NCBI GenBank assembly: GCA_958442925.1
Contig: CAUCIO010000021.1
Span: 1 to 21,050 of the forward strand
Length of the DNA stretch: 21,050 bases
Reading direction: 5' to 3'
Origin: an uncultured Clostridium sp.
Lineage (GTDB): Bacteria; Bacillota; Clostridia; Lachnospirales; Lachnospiraceae
Shown here: one piece after another, positions 6,392 through 13,599 of the stretch
How the letters are laid out: each line of letters begins with the position of its first letter
How positions within the stretch are numbered: the first letter of the stretch is position 1
Made by a program: the position numbers and the translations under genes
The notes under the pieces: model-generated
Told to the model about the DNA's origin: nothing
Databases searched by the model: none
What the model saw: only the letters and a program-made list of their open reading frames with translations

Positions 6392-7606
6392 CTAAATCTG
6401 CGCCCGGATCATCTGCCTTATATCACTGAATGCCGCAGATACCTTTCTGTAATGTTCTTCTGTCATCCTGCCGGTAAGCACGGCAAATTCATCCATGTCA
6501 GGAAGCTCCACAAAACGGGCCGGGCCAAAAGCCGCTTCGATCTCCGCCTTCTTTTCCTGAGCCTTTCCCTCAAACCGCAGGAAATAGGAAAATTCCGTCT
6601 TCTCCACCGGGCTCAGAGTCTGGTGCTTCTCTCCCCAGCCAAATGGCAGGTTACGATCCATATTCATGGCTGTTTCCATCATATCTGCCACTACCGCGCT
6701 GGCTGTAGGCCTCTTTCCGGCGCCGCTTCCATAGAACATCAGCGTCCCTACCATATTTCCCTTCACCATCACAGCATTAAACACATCGTTGACGCTGGAA
6801 AGAGGATTCTCCTGAGGAATCATCATAGGGCACACGAAGACAGACACTCTTCCTTCTTCCATCCGGCTGCTGCCAAACAGCTTCACAGAGGTATCGAGGG
6901 CTGCCGCATATTTGAAATCTACATCTGTGACAGAAGTAATTCCCTCTGTATGCACATCCTCGTAATTGACCTCTCTGCCTGTAGCCAGAGCCGTCAGAAT
7001 CGAAATTTTGCGGCAGGTATCGTAGCCTTCCACGTCTGACTCCGGATTGCGCTCCGCGTAGCCCAGCTCCTGAGCCTTTCTCAGCGCTTCCTCAAAAGTC
7101 TGCCCTTCCTTTGCCATCTTAGTGAGAATATAGTTGGTGGTTCCGTTTAAAATACCGCTGATTTCCACAATTTTCTCACCTGCCAGAGCGCCTGTCAGCG
7201 GACGGATTAAGGGGATTCCCCCTCCCACGCTGGCTTCAAAAAAGAAATTCAGGCCCTTATCCCTGGCAATCTGAAGCAGTTCTGTTCCACAGGCAGCCAC
7301 CAGAGCCTTGTTGGACGTCACCACATGCTTTCCAGCCAGCAGGCTGGCCTTTACAAAGTCATAGGCCGGGCGGACACCTCCCATGGTCTCCACCACAATT
7401 TTCACGTCATCATCCTGTTCAATCACGGAAAAATCGTGAATTACCTTGTCCTCATTTGGATCTCCCGGAAATTCCCGGAGATCTAAAATATATTTTATCT
7501 GTATCTCTTCCCCGGTTCTGGCTGTAATTACATCCCGGTTCTGCTCCAGAACCTCCGCTACTCCTGAACCAATCGTACCATACCCCATTACTGCTGCATA
7601 AATCAT
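6392..7606 (-). CDS. hom: Homoserine dehydrogenase
   Basis: A 404-residue enzyme that reduces aspartate semialdehyde to homoserine with NAD(P)H, the branch to threonine and methionine. The N-terminal Rossmann fold has GYGTIGSG (8-15). SNKALV (98-103) and ESDVEGYDTCRKIS (189-202) carry the Lys and Asp/Lys residues conserved at the active site, and NGTTNYI (154-160) is also family-typical. The last 60 or so residues, starting YFLRFEGKAQEKK, look like a short, divergent ACT domain, so threonine control is possible. The start is 6 bp after the stop of the upstream ACT-protein gene; the ribosome site AGGGAG overlaps that gene's end, suggesting coupled translation. Confidence 0.96.
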   Translation of the reverse strand: MIYAAVMGYGTIGSGVAEVLEQNRDVITARTGEEIQIKYILDLREFPGDPNEDKVIHDFSVIEQDDDVKIVVETMGGVRPAYDFVKASLLAGKHVVTSNKALVAACGTELLQIARDKGLNFFFEASVGGGIPLIRPLTGALAGEKIVEISGILNGTTNYILTKMAKEGQTFEEALRKAQELGYAERNPESDVEGYDTCRKISILTALATGREVNYEDVHTEGITSVTDVDFKYAAALDTSVKLFGSSRMEEGRVSVFVCPMMIPQENPLSSVNDVFNAVMVKGNMVGTLMFYGSGAGKRPTASAVVADMMETAMNMDRNLPFGWGEKHQTLSPVEKTEFSYFLRFEGKAQEKKAEIEAAFGPARFVELPDMDEFAVLTGRMTEEHYRKVSAAFSDIRQMIRAQI

Positions 7607-7612
7607 GTCCTA

Positions 7613-8056
7613 TCACTCCCTGGCAATTATTTTTACATAGTGAATTCCCTTCTGCATCTCCATCTCTTCCACCATTCTGGAAATATTCCCCGTATCCGGC
7701 CTTACCTCTACGCTCAGCGTCAAAGAAGCCAGATTCCCCACAGGAATACTCTGGTGAATTGTCAAAATATTAGCCTTATAGACGGCTACAATATGCAGGA
7801 TGTCAGAAAGCAGCCCTCTTTCATCGTCCATCTGAAGAACCAGAGTAATCGTCCGTCCCTTTGCATTATCATGAAAGGGAAAAATATCATCCTTATACTT
7901 ATAAAAGGAGCTTCTGCTGATTCCCACCCTGTCTGAAGCCTCCTGAACTGTCATGGCCTTCTCTGATTCAAGCAGGCGCTTTGCCTCCACTACCTTTAAA
8001 AGCACCTCCGGCACAGCCTTCTGCTTCAACACGAAATACTTTGTCTGCTCTTCCAT
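7613..8056 (-). CDS. pheB: ACT domain protein, UPF0735 / PheB type
   Basis: A 147-residue protein. The start at 8056 is chosen because AGAGG lies seven bases upstream and the protein then begins MEEQTKYFVLKQKAVPEVL, as in family members. The ATG at 8083 lacks a ribosome site, and the ATG at 8062 is too close to it. An N-terminal helix-turn-helix-like segment with TVQEASDRVGISRSSFYKYKD (about 37-57) precedes an ACT domain (about 70-147, starting ITLVLQMDDERGLLSDIL). ACT domains usually bind amino acids. The family is called PheB from its neighbourhood in Bacillus, but its biochemical role is unproven. Its place at the head of hom-lysC suggests an amino-acid sensor for the aspartate pathway. 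Confidence 0.88.
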   Translation of the reverse strand: MEEQTKYFVLKQKAVPEVLLKVVEAKRLLESEKAMTVQEASDRVGISRSSFYKYKDDIFPFHDNAKGRTITLVLQMDDERGLLSDILHIVAVYKANILTIHQSIPVGNLASLTLSVEVRPDTGNISRMVEEMEMQKGIHYVKIIARE

Positions 8057-8286
8057 TCCCATTCCTCTTTCGCTCAGCCGCATACAGCCCTTCTGCAGCA
8101 GCTTATTTTACCGCGCTCTATGATCCGGATCAGAAACGGCCAAAGGCTCTGTCTGGAACCCGACAGCCTTTCAGCTGAACGAATCCCTGATTTCTGCCTT
8201 CAGCCGCCATTTTTCCAGCTGCCGCGTCGGCGGCTGCCGAATCAAAATGTATGCGTGTGAAAAACACTTGTACTCACAGGAAAGAT
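8057..8286 (-). other. Long structured leader of pheB-hom-lysC
   Basis: If transcription starts near 8280, the operon has a leader of about 225 bases. It contains a hairpin pairing AAAGGC and TGTC with GACA and GCCTTT (roughly 8142-8173) and an 8-bp pair CAGCCGCC/GGCGGCTG (8201-8208 with 8230-8237). I looked for a T-box (AGGGTGG..ACCGCG) and for lysine or SAM riboswitch landmarks and did not recognise any. Confidence 0.4.
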
Positions 8287-8313
8287 ATTATCACATTTGT
8301 TCCGTATATTCAA
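8287..8313 (-). promoter_or_regulatory. Possible promoter of the pheB-hom-lysC operon
   Basis: On the minus strand, just after the prfB stop, TTGAAT (8313-8308) is followed 15 bp later by GATAAT (8292-8287) with an upstream TG (extended -10). The spacing is short. No clear prfB terminator is visible, so read-through from prfB is an alternative. Confidence 0.35.
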
Positions 8314-9430
8314 TCACTTTTTGCTGTCCAGGTTAATCCATTTTAAATACGCGCTGATAAAGGAATCAATATCTCCGTCCAAAACTGCGTTGACATTTCC
8401 GCTCTCCGCACCTGTACGGTGATCCTTCACCATGGTATAAGGCTGCATCACATAGGAGCGGATCTGGTTTCCAAAATTAATATCCTTCACATCCCCGCGG
8501 ATATCAGACAGCTTCTCCGCATTCTCCTCCTGCTTCATCAGATAGAGTTTCGCCTTCAGCATCTGCATGGCCACTTCCTTATTCTGGAACTGAGAGCGCT
8601 CGTTCTGGCACTGTACCACGATTCCTGTGGGAAGATGGGTAATTCGGATGGCAGAGGATGTTTTATTAATGTGCTGGCCTCCCGCACCGCTGGAACGGTA
8701 GGTGTCAATTCTCAGATCATCCAGATTAATCTCCACATCCAGATCTTCCTTGATATCCGGCATCACATCGCAGGATACGAAGGACGTCTGCCTCTTTCCA
8801 GCAGAGTTGAAGGGAGAAATTCTGACAAGGCGGTGAACTCCTCTCTCTGATTTCAGGAAGCCGTAGGCATTTTCCCCGGTAATCTTGAGAGTAATGGACT
8901 TAATACCAGCTTCCTCTCCGTCCAGATAATCAATGACAGCAGTAGTAAAGCCCTTTCTGTCCGCCCATCTCTGATACATTCTGTACAGCATGCTGCACCA
9001 GTCACAGGCCTCTGTACCTCCTGCTCCTGCATTCAGCTTCATAATAGCATCATTATTGTCATATTCGCCGGACAGAAGAGTCTGAATCCGGATAGTCTCC
9101 AGCTTTTCTGTAAAATCATCCATCATATCACGGATTTCAGGTACCAGAGCCGGATCATTCTCCTCATAGCCCATTTCAATCATAACCTGAATATCCTCAT
9201 ACTCCTGCTCCAGCTTATTATAGCTTTCCACGGTGTCCTTCAGATTCTTGGACTCTCTCATCAGTCTCGTCGACGTCTCCGGATCGTCCCAGAAGCCCGG
9301 CTCCTCCATGGATTTCTCTAACTCGTCAATCCGTTTCACCTTGCCGTCCAGGTCAAAGTGAATCCCTCACTTCCACCAGGGTATCCTCATACGTTGACAG
9401 CATATACCTATACTGATCAAGTTCAACCAT
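8314..9430 (-). CDS. prfB: Peptide chain release factor 2 (programmed +1 frameshift)
   Basis: RF2 recognises UGA and UAA stop codons and triggers peptide release. Translation starts at 9430 (MVELDQYRYML), runs 25 codons to CTT-TGA at 9358-9353, then shifts +1 (CTT, skip T, GAC) to continue LDGKVKRIDELE to 8314, giving 371 residues, the usual RF2 length. The downstream frame alone (8314-9339) lacks a proper start. The catalytic GGQ lies in RSSGAGGQHINKTSSA, and SPF (in VRISPFNSAGKR) is the stop-codon-reading tripeptide of RF2. It follows secA, as in Bacillus, but with a terminator and its own promoter between. Confidence 0.96.
9352..9367 (-). promoter_or_regulatory. RF2 autoregulatory +1 frameshift site
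   Basis: In the mRNA sense the site reads AGG GAT TCA CTT TGA C. The SD-like AGGGA just upstream, the slippery CTT codon and the in-frame UGA followed by C match the classical prfB frameshift signal. Low RF2 favours the shift; high RF2 ends translation at UGA, giving feedback control. Confidence 0.93.
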
Positions 9431-9465
9431 AGCTTCACCCACTTTCTTATTTTATATTTCTCCCT

Positions 9466-9495
9466 ATTCTAACATGAGCAGGGGAGATTGCGCAA
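9466..9495 (-). promoter_or_regulatory. Probable prfB promoter
   Basis: TTGCGC (9495-9490) and TAGAAT (9471-9466) on the minus strand are 18 bp apart, with an extended -10 TG (TGTTAGAAT). The predicted start is near 9459, about 30 bases before the ATG. Confidence 0.6.
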
Positions 9496-9530
9496 GGCTG
9501 TTAGGGAGAAAGAAAAACTGTTTTCTCTTT

Positions 9531-9546
9531 CCGCTTAAAGTCACAG
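9531..9546 (+). repeat. Extra copy of the terminator-loop motif
   Basis: CCGCTTAAAGTCACAG closely matches the loop motif of the BCCT terminator and the copy at 2658. It directly flanks the secA terminator, in the opposite orientation to the motif inside that terminator's loop. Confidence 0.55.
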
Positions 9547-9612
9547 AAAAAAAGGAAGCATCGCAATTTTCCGGTGACTTCCAGTTGGAACAAGGAAAAT
9601 TGCGTTGCTTCC
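9547..9612 (-). terminator. Strong intrinsic terminator of secA
   Basis: A 19-bp stem with one mismatch (9554-9572 with 9594-9612) is followed on the minus strand by seven T residues (9553-9547). It begins 12 bases past the secA stop. Its 21-base loop, in secA transcript sense, reads TTGTTCCAACTGGAAGTCAC and carries the shared loop motif. Confidence 0.93.
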
Positions 9613-9624
9613 CCTATATCTATT

Positions 9625-12351
9625 TTACTCTTCTTTATTCTCTGCTTTCTGCGCTAACCGCTCTGCCTTTCTCTCCTGATATTCAGCTCTGCGGGCAGCC
9701 TTCTCCGCCTGGTGCTCCTTGCGGCGCTCGTCCCGGCGTTCCTTCTTCTGCTGCTCTTTCTCCTTGCGCTCCTGCATATCTGCCAGCATCTTGCGTCCGC
9801 AGCACTGTTTAAACTTCTTTCCGGAACCGCATGGACACGGATCGTTCGGATAGATCTTTCTTGTCTCTCTCTTCTGAGGAGCCTGAGGGGCTGCATCCTT
9901 ATTCGTTCCCGTTACCCTGGCAGCCGGCTCTCTCTCCACCTTCTGCTCTACGCGGATATGGTAAAGGGTTCTTACGGTATCCTCCCGGATGGAAGCTGTC
10001 ATGGCATCGAACATCTCGTAGCCGCTCATCTTGTACTCAACCAGCGGGTCCTTCTGGCCGTAGGCCTGAAGGCCGATTCCCTCACGGAGCTGATCCATAT
10101 CGTCAATATGAGCCATCCATTTGTTATCAATTACCTTCAGAAGAACTACCCGCTCCAGCTCGCGAATCTGCTCTGCCTGCGGGAACTCTGCCTCCTTTGT
10201 CTCGTAAAGCTTCGTAGCAGACTCCTTCAGCATATGCTTTAACTCGTTCTTCTTCATATGCTTCTGCTCCTCTGTCAGAGTGATAGGCGAAAGCGGAATA
10301 ATAGGCAGAAGCAGGGAGTTAAGCTCTGTCAGGTTCCAGTCCTCCGGGCTCTGCTCGTCGGAAATGGAGAGATCGACTGCATTTTCCACGATATCTGTGA
10401 TCATCTTCATAATCACATTTCTCATGTTCTCGCCATCCAGAACGCGGCGGCGCTCCTCGTAGATTACTTCTCGCTGCTCGTTCATAACCTCGTCGTATTT
10501 TAACAGGTTCTCACGGATTCCGTAGTTGTTTGTCTCGATCTTCATCTGAGCGTTCTCAATGGCTTTGGAAAGCATCTTGTGCTCAATCTGCTCATTCTCC
10601 GGCACTCCCAGAGCGTTAAACATGCCCATCAGCTTCTCGGAACCGAAGAGACGCATCAGATCGTCCTCCAGTGAAATATAGAAGCGCGACTCACCTGGAT
10701 CTCCCTGACGTCCGGCACGTCCGCGCAGCTGGTTGTCAATACGTCTTGACTCATGGCGCTCTGTACCAATGATCTTCAGTCCGCCAAGGGCCTTGGACTC
10801 GTCATCCAGCTTAATATCTGTACCACGGCCTGCCATATTGGTGGCAATGGTAACCGCGCCATGGATACCTGCATCTGCTACAATCTCAGCCTCCAGCTCG
10901 TGGAACTTGGCATTTAACACTTTATGAGGAACTCCTCGCTTTTTCAGCATCTTGCTTAAAAGCTCAGATGTTTCGATGGTGATGGTTCCCACCAGAACCG
11001 GCTGTCCCTTCTCATGAGCCGCACATACCTCTTCCACAACTGCATGGAATTTCTCTTTCTTGGTTTTATAGACAGCATCATTCTTATCGATACGGATAAC
11101 AGGGCGGTTGGTCGGAATCACGATAACATCCATCTGATAGATATTTCTGAACTCCTTCTCCTCTGTCTGGGCTGTACCGGTCATACCGGCCTTCTTATTA
11201 AATTTATTGAAGAAGTTCTGGAAGGTAATCGTAGCCAGCGTGCGGCTCTCCCTCTTAACCTCTACATGTTCCTTGGCCTCAATCGCCTGGTGAAGGCCGT
11301 CGGAATAGCGGCGTCCCGGCATGATACGTCCTGTAAACTCGTCGACAATGAGAACCTCATTGTCCTTTACTACATAGTCCTTGTCACGGAACATCAGGTA
11401 GTTGGCCCGCAGAGCCATAATCATGTTGTGCTGAATCTCCAGATTCTCCGGATCTGCCAGGTTCTCAATATTAAAATACTTCTCTACCTTTTTAACGCCT
11501 TCTAAAGTCAGGTTGACTACCTTATCCTTCTCATTGACAATGAAATCACCTGTCTCTTCAATCTCCTCGCCCATAATAGCAGAGAGCTTTGTAAACTCTG
11601 CGGAAGCCTCGCCCTGCTCCAGCTGCTTGGCTAAAATATCGCAGACCTCGTAGAGCTTTGTGGATTTACCGCTCTGGCCGGAAATAATCAGAGGTGTTCT
11701 GGCCTCGTCAATTAATACAGAGTCCACCTCATCGATGATAGCGTAGTCCAGGTTTCTTAAAACCATCTGCTCCTTATAAATGGCCATGTTGTCTCTCAGA
11801 TAGTCAAATCCCAGCTCATTATTTGTCACATAGGTGATGTCGCAGCCATAGGCAGCCTTTCTCTCCTGGGGAGTCATGGAGTTTAATACAACGCCGACTG
11901 TCAGTCCCAGGAAACGGTGAACTTCTCCCATCCACTCTGCATCTCGTTTCGCCAGATAGTCGTTGACTGTAACGATAAACACGCCTTTTCCAGCCAGGGC
12001 GTTTAAATAGGCCGGACAGGTGGAAACCAGTGTCTTACCCTCTCCTGTCTTCATCTCTGCGATACGTCCCTGGTGAAGGACGATACCTCCGATCAGCTGT
12101 ACTGGATAATGCTCCATATTCAGCACTCGCTTCGCCGCCTCCCGGACTGTGGCAAAAGCCTCTGGAAGTAAATTGTCCAGCGTCTCTCCGTTTGCCAGAC
12201 GCTCTTTAAATTTTCTGGTGTTGTCCCGCAGCTCTTCGTCTGTCAGCTTCTCCATCTCCGGCTTTAAGGCCACGATCTTGTCAACAATGGGATAAATCAG
12301 CTTCAGCTCTCTGTCACTGTGAGTTCCAAACACTTTCTCTATCAGATTCAT
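9625..12351 (-). CDS. secA: Preprotein translocase ATPase SecA
   Basis: A 908-residue motor that drives unfolded preproteins through the SecYEG channel at the membrane. It shows the Walker A MKTGEGKT (100-107), the DEAD-type IIDEVDSVLIDEAR, the preprotein-crosslinking region, TNMAGRGTDI, and the helicase arginine-finger region QLRGRAGRQGDPG. Near the end a SEC-C zinc motif CPCGSGKKFKQCCG (about 839-852) is intact. Unusually, about 56 highly charged residues rich in Arg, Lys, Glu and Gln follow it; in most SecA proteins SEC-C is the terminus, which explains the length above the usual 800-850. The start has AGGAGA eight bases upstream. It has its own promoter (12461-12489) and a strong terminator. 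Confidence 0.98.
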   Translation of the reverse strand: MNLIEKVFGTHSDRELKLIYPIVDKIVALKPEMEKLTDEELRDNTRKFKERLANGETLDNLLPEAFATVREAAKRVLNMEHYPVQLIGGIVLHQGRIAEMKTGEGKTLVSTCPAYLNALAGKGVFIVTVNDYLAKRDAEWMGEVHRFLGLTVGVVLNSMTPQERKAAYGCDITYVTNNELGFDYLRDNMAIYKEQMVLRNLDYAIIDEVDSVLIDEARTPLIISGQSGKSTKLYEVCDILAKQLEQGEASAEFTKLSAIMGEEIEETGDFIVNEKDKVVNLTLEGVKKVEKYFNIENLADPENLEIQHNMIMALRANYLMFRDKDYVVKDNEVLIVDEFTGRIMPGRRYSDGLHQAIEAKEHVEVKRESRTLATITFQNFFNKFNKKAGMTGTAQTEEKEFRNIYQMDVIVIPTNRPVIRIDKNDAVYKTKKEKFHAVVEEVCAAHEKGQPVLVGTITIETSELLSKMLKKRGVPHKVLNAKFHELEAEIVADAGIHGAVTIATNMAGRGTDIKLDDESKALGGLKIIGTERHESRRIDNQLRGRAGRQGDPGESRFYISLEDDLMRLFGSEKLMGMFNALGVPENEQIEHKMLSKAIENAQMKIETNNYGIRENLLKYDEVMNEQREVIYEERRRVLDGENMRNVIMKMITDIVENAVDLSISDEQSPEDWNLTELNSLLLPIIPLSPITLTEEQKHMKKNELKHMLKESATKLYETKEAEFPQAEQIRELERVVLLKVIDNKWMAHIDDMDQLREGIGLQAYGQKDPLVEYKMSGYEMFDAMTASIREDTVRTLYHIRVEQKVEREPAARVTGTNKDAAPQAPQKRETRKIYPNDPCPCGSGKKFKQCCGRKMLADMQERKEKEQQKKERRDERRKEHQAEKAARRAEYQERKAERLAQKAENKEE

Positions 12352-12460
12352 GCTTTAATCTCCTATTTCCTGCTTTCTGTTTTATGATTTCGCTATGCTT
12401 TGTTTTATTCTGTCTCTCTCATTTGGTCTATCTGTAAAAAACAGATGTATAATCTTACTT

Positions 12461-12489
12461 ATTCTATCATTAACCGCCCTATCTTTCAA
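12461..12489 (-). promoter_or_regulatory. secA promoter
   Basis: TTGAAA (12489-12484) and TAGAAT (12466-12461) on the minus strand are exactly 17 bp apart with an extended -10 (TGATAGAAT). Transcription would start near 12454, giving a leader of about 100 bases. Confidence 0.75.
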
Positions 12490-12620
12490 GAAGTTCATAA
12501 TTTTTTTACAGTTTGCCTGTGTGAACCTTTCCCGTCTTTATCTCCTCAGCATAATTTACATAATTTTTCCTATTATTGTAAACCCAGCAGATTGCACAAA
12601 ATGTATGTTCTGTTTTTCAT

Positions 12621-12735
12621 TTATACACATTATCCACAATTTTCTCACTGTCCATACACACGATTTATCCACACTGATTTTTGTCCATTTTTCGGGAAAA
12701 AGCAGTTATACACCGATTTATCCACATTATCCACA
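12621..12735 (+). promoter_or_regulatory. DnaA-box cluster
   Basis: Perfect boxes TTATCCACA occur at 12630-12638, 12665-12673, 12718-12726 and 12727-12735, and TTATACACA at 12621-12629. All lie on the plus strand; 12621/12630 and 12718/12727 abut directly with no gap. A near-match TTATACACC is at 12706-12714, and weaker ones are at 12652-12660 and 12748-12756. TTATNCACA is the established DnaA-binding nonamer. The cluster is 130 bp or more from the secA -35 and over 200 bp from the hpf promoter. Possible roles are DnaA titration, replication-linked control of secA/hpf, or an origin-like element. Confidence 0.85.
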
Positions 12736-12953
12736 ATTTTTTTCTGTTTATCACCACTTTTCGACAGCATACTCCATATCTTCCTTTTTTTGTATACTTG
12801 TAATAAATTTTACAATTTCATCAGAAAATACACCTTTTCTTCTTGACAAAAAAATGACGGAAACTCTCGTTTGATAATCCTCCCCTTACCTATATAAATG
12901 AAAACCTTTTATGAAAAATTCACAATAATTTTCTTAATACTCTCATTTTTTAA

Positions 12954-12982
12954 TTGAATTTTTCTGATAAACATGGTATACT
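12954..12982 (+). promoter_or_regulatory. hpf promoter
   Basis: TTGAAT (12954-12959) and TATACT (12977-12982) are 17 bp apart, with an extended -10 TG (TGGTATACT). Transcription would start near 12989, about 27 bases before the ATG. It looks like a housekeeping-sigma promoter. Confidence 0.75.
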
Positions 12983-13015
12983 AAGGACATCCCAATAAAA
13001 AAGGAGCGATGACTT

Positions 13016-13543
13016 ATGCGTTATACAATTACCGGAAGAAATATTGATGTTACGCCTGGACTTAGGGAAGCAGTTATTGAGAAGATCGGAAAACTGGAAC
13101 GTTATTTTAACCAGGATACAGAGGCCATCATTACTCTGAGCGTTACGAAAGACCGCCAGAAAATTGAGGTTACCATCCCTGTGAAGGGCCATATTATCCG
13201 TGCCGAGGAGCAGAGCACAGATATGTACGTATCCATTGACCTGGTAGAGGAAATCATCGAGCGCCAGCTCAAAAAATATAAGACGAAACTTATCGACAAG
13301 AAACAGTCCCACGTAGATTTCAGCGAGTTCTATGTACAGGAGGAGTCCGAGGCTGACGATGAGATCAAGATCGAAAAGGTAAAGAAATTTGCCATGAAGC
13401 CCATGGATCCGGAAGAAGCCTGCGTACAGATGGAACTTCTCGGACATTCTTTCTACGTATTCTTAAACGCAGAGACAGAGGAAGTCAATGTAGTTTATAA
13501 GAGAAAGGGACAGACCTACGGACTGATTGAGCCGGAATTCTAA
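13016..13543 (+). CDS. hpf: Ribosome hibernation promoting factor, long form
   Basis: A 175-residue long HPF. The N-terminal domain (about 1-100, MRYTITGRNIDVTPGLREAV) binds the 30S decoding region and blocks translation. After a charged linker (about 100-118), the C-terminal domain (about 120-175, KPMDPEEACVQMELLGHSFYVF) makes the homodimer contact that joins two 70S ribosomes into 100S particles in non-growing cells. The start has AGGAG nine bases upstream and a clear promoter. hpf sits next to secA-prfB as in Bacillus, but here it is transcribed away from secA. Confidence 0.97.
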   Translation: MRYTITGRNIDVTPGLREAVIEKIGKLERYFNQDTEAIITLSVTKDRQKIEVTIPVKGHIIRAEEQSTDMYVSIDLVEEIIERQLKKYKTKLIDKKQSHVDFSEFYVQEESEADDEIKIEKVKKFAMKPMDPEEACVQMELLGHSFYVFLNAETEEVNVVYKRKGQTYGLIEPEF

Positions 13544-13562
13544 TCGCATTGATTTTTTAACG

Positions 13563-13596
13563 AAAAACAGGAAGCCGAAATGGCTTCCTGTTTTTT
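13563..13596. terminator. Bidirectional terminator between hpf and the PLD gene
   Basis: AAAAACAGGAAGCC (13563-13576) pairs perfectly with GGCTTCCTGTTTTT (13582-13595) around GAAAT. T-runs lie on the outer side for both strands, so it serves hpf (stop 13543) and the convergent PLD gene (stop at 13600). Confidence 0.93.
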
Positions 13597-13599
13597 ACT

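Larger units (their letters stand above)
12352..13015. other. 664-bp AT-rich divergent region between secA and hpf
   Basis: No gene is supported: open frames at 12395-12874 are low-complexity AT-rich translations without ribosome sites. From left to right it holds the secA leader with a small hairpin (ATCTGT/ACAGAT, 12430-12446), the secA promoter, AT-rich DNA (about 12490-12620), the DnaA-box cluster (12621-12735), a further AT-rich stretch and the hpf promoter. The AT-rich flanks would be easily melted. Confidence 0.75.

Noticed and set aside
8130..8210. 26-codon upstream frame in the pheB leader (ATG 8210 to TGA 8130) as a leader peptide
   Set aside because: Weak ribosome site and no run of Thr, Met, Lys or other regulatory codons.
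8057..8313. T-box, lysine or SAM riboswitch before hom-lysC
   Set aside because: No AGGGTGG-ACCGCG T-box sequence or conserved riboswitch core was recognised on reading.
12621..12735. Main chromosomal origin (oriC)
   Set aside because: The box cluster is striking, but there is no dnaA, dnaN or rpmH nearby, and the expected origin in this group lies at dnaA. Kept only as a DnaA-box cluster.
12395..12874. Plus-strand open frames of about 150 residues in the secA-hpf gap
   Set aside because: Translations are low-complexity Phe/Ile/Ser-rich products of AT-rich DNA, cross the DnaA boxes and lack ribosome sites.
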